The notes below the pieces were generated by a model. That model did not search any database. It saw nothing but the letters and a program-made list of their open reading frames with translations, and was not told the DNA's origin. The translations under genes and the position numbers were made by a program. Positions 61,701 to 64,000 of a stretch of 64,000 nt of DNA are shown piece by piece. Positions within the stretch are counted from its first letter, which is position 1. Every line of letters starts with the position of its first letter. Source of the stretch: Eucalyptus grandis (taxonomy: Eukaryota > Streptophyta > Magnoliopsida > Myrtales > Myrtaceae); assembly GCF_016545825.1 (NCBI RefSeq), contig NC_052616.1, positions 186,001 through 250,000 of the forward strand, written 5' to 3'.

Positions 61701-62660
61701 TAAAGGAGGGTGGACATGATCGGATATTTTCGGCCATGCGAAAAATGAGGCTCTCTTCATCTTGCTCCACCTTTTTCACCTCCAGTCCACGTCCACCTTT
61801 GTCCTTTGTCTCTTTGCTTCCTGCCCCTCGTCCATGGATGTCATTCTTGAGCTCGATTCGGGTGCATCATCCCCGCCTAAGCATCTGAGGTTCACGAGAA
61901 CTCAAGAGTTGTGATGGAGCCGATGTTTGCCAAAACTGGATCCGTGCAAAGCAGCAGGCGTGCATGACCGCCTAAACGATTCCAGATACTGTATAATATG
62001 CAAATAATTTGATGACCTCGCTCAGACGGCTGAAATTCAATATGGTTCTTCGGATGCTCATGTTGCTGTTAACGCGTTACACTGTCGAAATCAACTAAAA
62101 AGATGTTTTGAGCGCGAATCCCTACGCCCATGCTCATGCTTTGGAAGAAGGACAAGAGGAGTCGGTCCCAGAGCCATTAATCGACACAAGCATCGCTAAA
62201 CAAAACAAACGTGAGTTCGTTCGTTCGTTCGTGGAATTACTTATGATATCAGGGAGATGCTTGGGCAATACTTTCTCGACCAATCCATGATAGATCGTGC
62301 TCCTAATAAAAGAGGAGAAGCTTTTCTTTTCAGCGCCTCTGGTCAAAGAGCTGATATTATTTTTAATAACAGAGTTTCCTCCTCAGGAAAAGAAGGACGG
62401 GGAACAAAAGAGGGGAAAGAAAAAAAAATTGAAAGAAGAAACTAAAGAAGATATAAATGCACAAAACCTAGCTGCTGATCATCCCTTCTTATCCAACTAC
62501 AGCTACGCACATCACATTAAGTACACACCCATTACCCAGCATATTGGAAATACCACGGGATATAGGCACAACGATTAATTGAACGGGGTTCTCTTGGGGC
62601 GGACACGCTGAGAAACAGTACGTACTCTCTCTCTCTCTCCCCCGGCAATTTCTCCGACCG

Positions 62661-64000
62661 TCATTGTTCCAGTGCCCGAAGAAGCGCAGCTCTGAGATCT
62701 TCCTCCCCTTTGAGCCCCTCCGGAACACTAACCACCACGTCTTGGAGCATGAGGTCGTTCACCGTCGACAGGCTGGCGTGGTGTATGTGGAGCTCCAGGT
62801 CCCGCATCGCTGCCATCAACCTCGCCGATGGGTAGTTCGCATTCTCCGACTGGACCCTTATCATGGCGTCGCACCCCACGATCTTAACCTCCACCTCGAG
62901 CAAAGAACCGCCGCATCCGGATGGGCTACTATGGTCGACGGAGGTGGTGGTGCTCAGGTTGTCGGTTGCGTCGGTGACCTCCTGTTTGACCCTCTTGGAC
63001 TCTCTCTGCAACTGGGACTCCAGATCGCCGATCTTGGACTTGAGCTCGTTGATGTAGGACACCGCGTCGGAGAGCAGGGACGCCTTGTCCATCCTGGACA
63101 CGTTCGGGACCACCGCTCGCAGCGCATAGAAGCGGTGGTTCAGCTTCTCCCGGCGCTGCCGTTCGGCTTCCACGTGGTTCAGCGGCGTGTCGCGGCCGAG
63201 GCCTGGCTTCCTCCCTCTCTTCTTGGGGGTCCTCTTCTCGGTCATCACCGCCGCCATGAAAGGACTATCAGAATCGGAGTGTTCCGACTCCACCAGGTAG
63301 CTGGAGCAACCGAACGGGGCCTCCGGCTTCCCGCCAGCTCCTTCCACCAGCGGCTGCTTCTTCTTGACCTTCTTCTCGTGGTCATCGTGAGGAGCGAAAT
63401 CATTCTCTTGAACGCCCGCAATTATTCCAATGTCAGCGAAAGAAATGTCGCTATGGTCATGGTGGAGCTGGAACGGAGGTGGTGGCGGTGGCGGGTGCTT
63501 GGGAAGGAGCAGATCGGAGCCGAAAAGAGACTTGGCTCGTTGAACAAGGCCCCAGTTTTCAGGGATCACATCGCAAGACCCCAATTCAAGGACTCCATCA
63601 CCAGTCGGGATGCAAACCATGGTGCGGATGCCATGGAGCTCGGCCTCCTTGGCCCGGTCGCACTTGTACGACTCAAGCTCGCGAGCACCGGTCAGCCAGA
63701 CCAAGGACCCCGTGCTGAGGGCCTTCCCGGGAATACCGTCTCCCGCCGAGAAAGAGCGGGTCAAGGACATGACGTAGAACCACTCGGCATCGGTCACGTC
63801 TCCGGCGGGGGCGGGGAGGGGGACATCGGCAGCAGCATCTGGGCGGCTGTTGCTGGGATCGCGAGGCAGGGCTTGGAGGAGCCTCCTGCGGTCGGAACGG
63901 GAGGCGAGAGTGAGCTTGGTGGAGCCTTGGAAGTGGCCGTCGCCCCAGGCGAGGAGGAGGCGACCGTCGTCGTGGTTGAGGAGTTGCCAGAAGATGGCGT
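62661..64000 (-). CDS. MYC-type bHLH transcription factor, bHLH14-like (N-terminus beyond window)
   Basis: Nuclear transcription factor of the jasmonate-linked MYC2/bHLH14 clade. The minus-strand frame is open from the window edge (first complete codon 63998) to TGA at 62661, 445 residues without intron. The visible N-terminus ([20 protein letters not shown]) is the start of the bHLH-MYC_N domain that binds JAZ repressors and MED25; the preceding residues lie outside. Middle: [27 protein letters not shown]. Then a Pro run, KKRGRKPG, and the bHLH domain (about residues 275-324: [20 protein letters not shown], with the H-E-R DNA contacts, then [17 protein letters not shown]). The C-terminus has an ACT-like fold region ([16 protein letters not shown]). 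Length fits bHLH14 (about 423 in Arabidopsis) better than MYC2 (about 620). The neighbouring PAT12-type gene repeats the Arabidopsis At4g00840/At4g00870 pairing, which supports bHLH14. Confidence 0.92.
   Translation of the reverse strand, partial: AIFWQLLNHDDGRLLLAWGDGHFQGSTKLTLASRSDRRRLLQALPRDPSNSRPDAAADVPLPAPAGDVTDAEWFYVMSLTRSFSAGDGIPGKALSTGSLVWLTGARELESYKCDRAKEAELHGIRTMVCIPTGDGVLELGSCDVIPENWGLVQRAKSLFGSDLLLPKHPPPPPPPFQLHHDHSDISFADIGIIAGVQENDFAPHDDHEKKVKKKQPLVEGAGGKPEAPFGCSSYLVESEHSDSDSPFMAAVMTEKRTPKKRGRKPGLGRDTPLNHVEAERQRREKLNHRFYALRAVVPNVSRMDKASLLSDAVSYINELKSKIGDLESQLQRESKRVKQEVTDATDNLSTTTSVDHSSPSGCGGSLLEVEVKIVGCDAMIRVQSENANYPSARLMAAMRDLELHIHHASLSTVNDLMLQDVVVSVPEGLKGEEDLRAALLRALEQ

Larger units (their letters stand above)
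54226..62660. other. Gene-poor 8-kb region with mobile elements
   Basis: No supported gene. It holds a probable SINE (55412-55587), a fragment of a GGAAAATNATTTTCC-type element (about 56040-56230) related in word content to the MITE at 22.8-23.4 kb, degenerate short tandem units with GATGCC/CAAGAGT words (about 57600-57725), a GC-cored TIR element (about 58015-58790), and a block at about 59690-60195 that starts TGTTGGGG and ends CCCATCACA, which could be a solo LTR but has no visible target duplication. Confidence 0.5.

Overview
This is a piece of nuclear DNA from a eudicot plant. Genes are split by many short introns in AT-rich DNA, exons match plant families (a chloroplast fibrillin, a thylakoid curvature protein, a CBL-interacting kinase, a MYC-type bHLH), and the spaces hold small non-autonomous transposons and a probable SINE. 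I could not place it below core eudicots. I rebuilt the split genes by hand from splice sites, reading phase and remembered family sequences. Six multi-exon models keep frame from exon to exon; the seventh (the acyltransferase) keeps frame up to a frameshift in its last exon.

Layout. 631-2342 (+): last two exons of a cytosolic-type histidyl-tRNA synthetase, followed by a decayed tandem copy of its last exon (3480-3975). 6202-16605 (+): 14-exon DUF3754/TMEM143-family membrane protein, convergent with 17436-22052 (-): 8-exon fibrillin FBN8/PAP10 type. 23661-25903 (-): 8-exon soluble inorganic pyrophosphatase. 29778-31083 (-): 6-exon CURT1B/PSI-P thylakoid protein, divergent from 32215-32739 (+): intronless DUF4228 (PADRE) protein with an N-myristoylation signal. 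35129-40689 (-): 14-exon CIPK9-type kinase. 40.7-47.2 kb: gene-poor repeats, then two unrecognised coding-like stretches (-). 48221-48565 (+): small two-helix membrane protein. 50670-54225 (-): 7-exon DHHC protein S-acyltransferase of the PAT12 type with a frameshift in its last exon as read. 54.2-62.6 kb: gene-poor, with a probable SINE and a GC-cored inverted-repeat element. 62661-64000 (-): intronless bHLH14/MYC-type transcription factor, cut by the window edge.

Context. From memory of Arabidopsis, DUF3754 (At2g46915), FBN8 (At2g46910), a pyrophosphatase (At2g46860) and CURT1B (At2g46820) lie together, and CIPK9 (At1g01140) lies near another pyrophosphatase (At1g01050) in the sister duplicated block. 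The window looks like the unsplit ancestral order, without the LHY/CCA1 clock gene that sits in both Arabidopsis blocks. PAT12 (At4g00840) and bHLH14 (At4g00870) are a second syntenic pair. Several genes are plastid-related (FBN8, CURT1B) or signalling (CIPK9, DUF4228, bHLH14), but they are separate transcription units.

Most notable: four GC-AG introns, three of them in the CIPK9 gene; a Mutator-like element with a perfect 9-bp target duplication; tandem duplication and decay of the HisRS terminal exon; and a homopolymer frameshift in the acyltransferase. I found no CRISPR array, rRNA gene or convincing tRNA gene.
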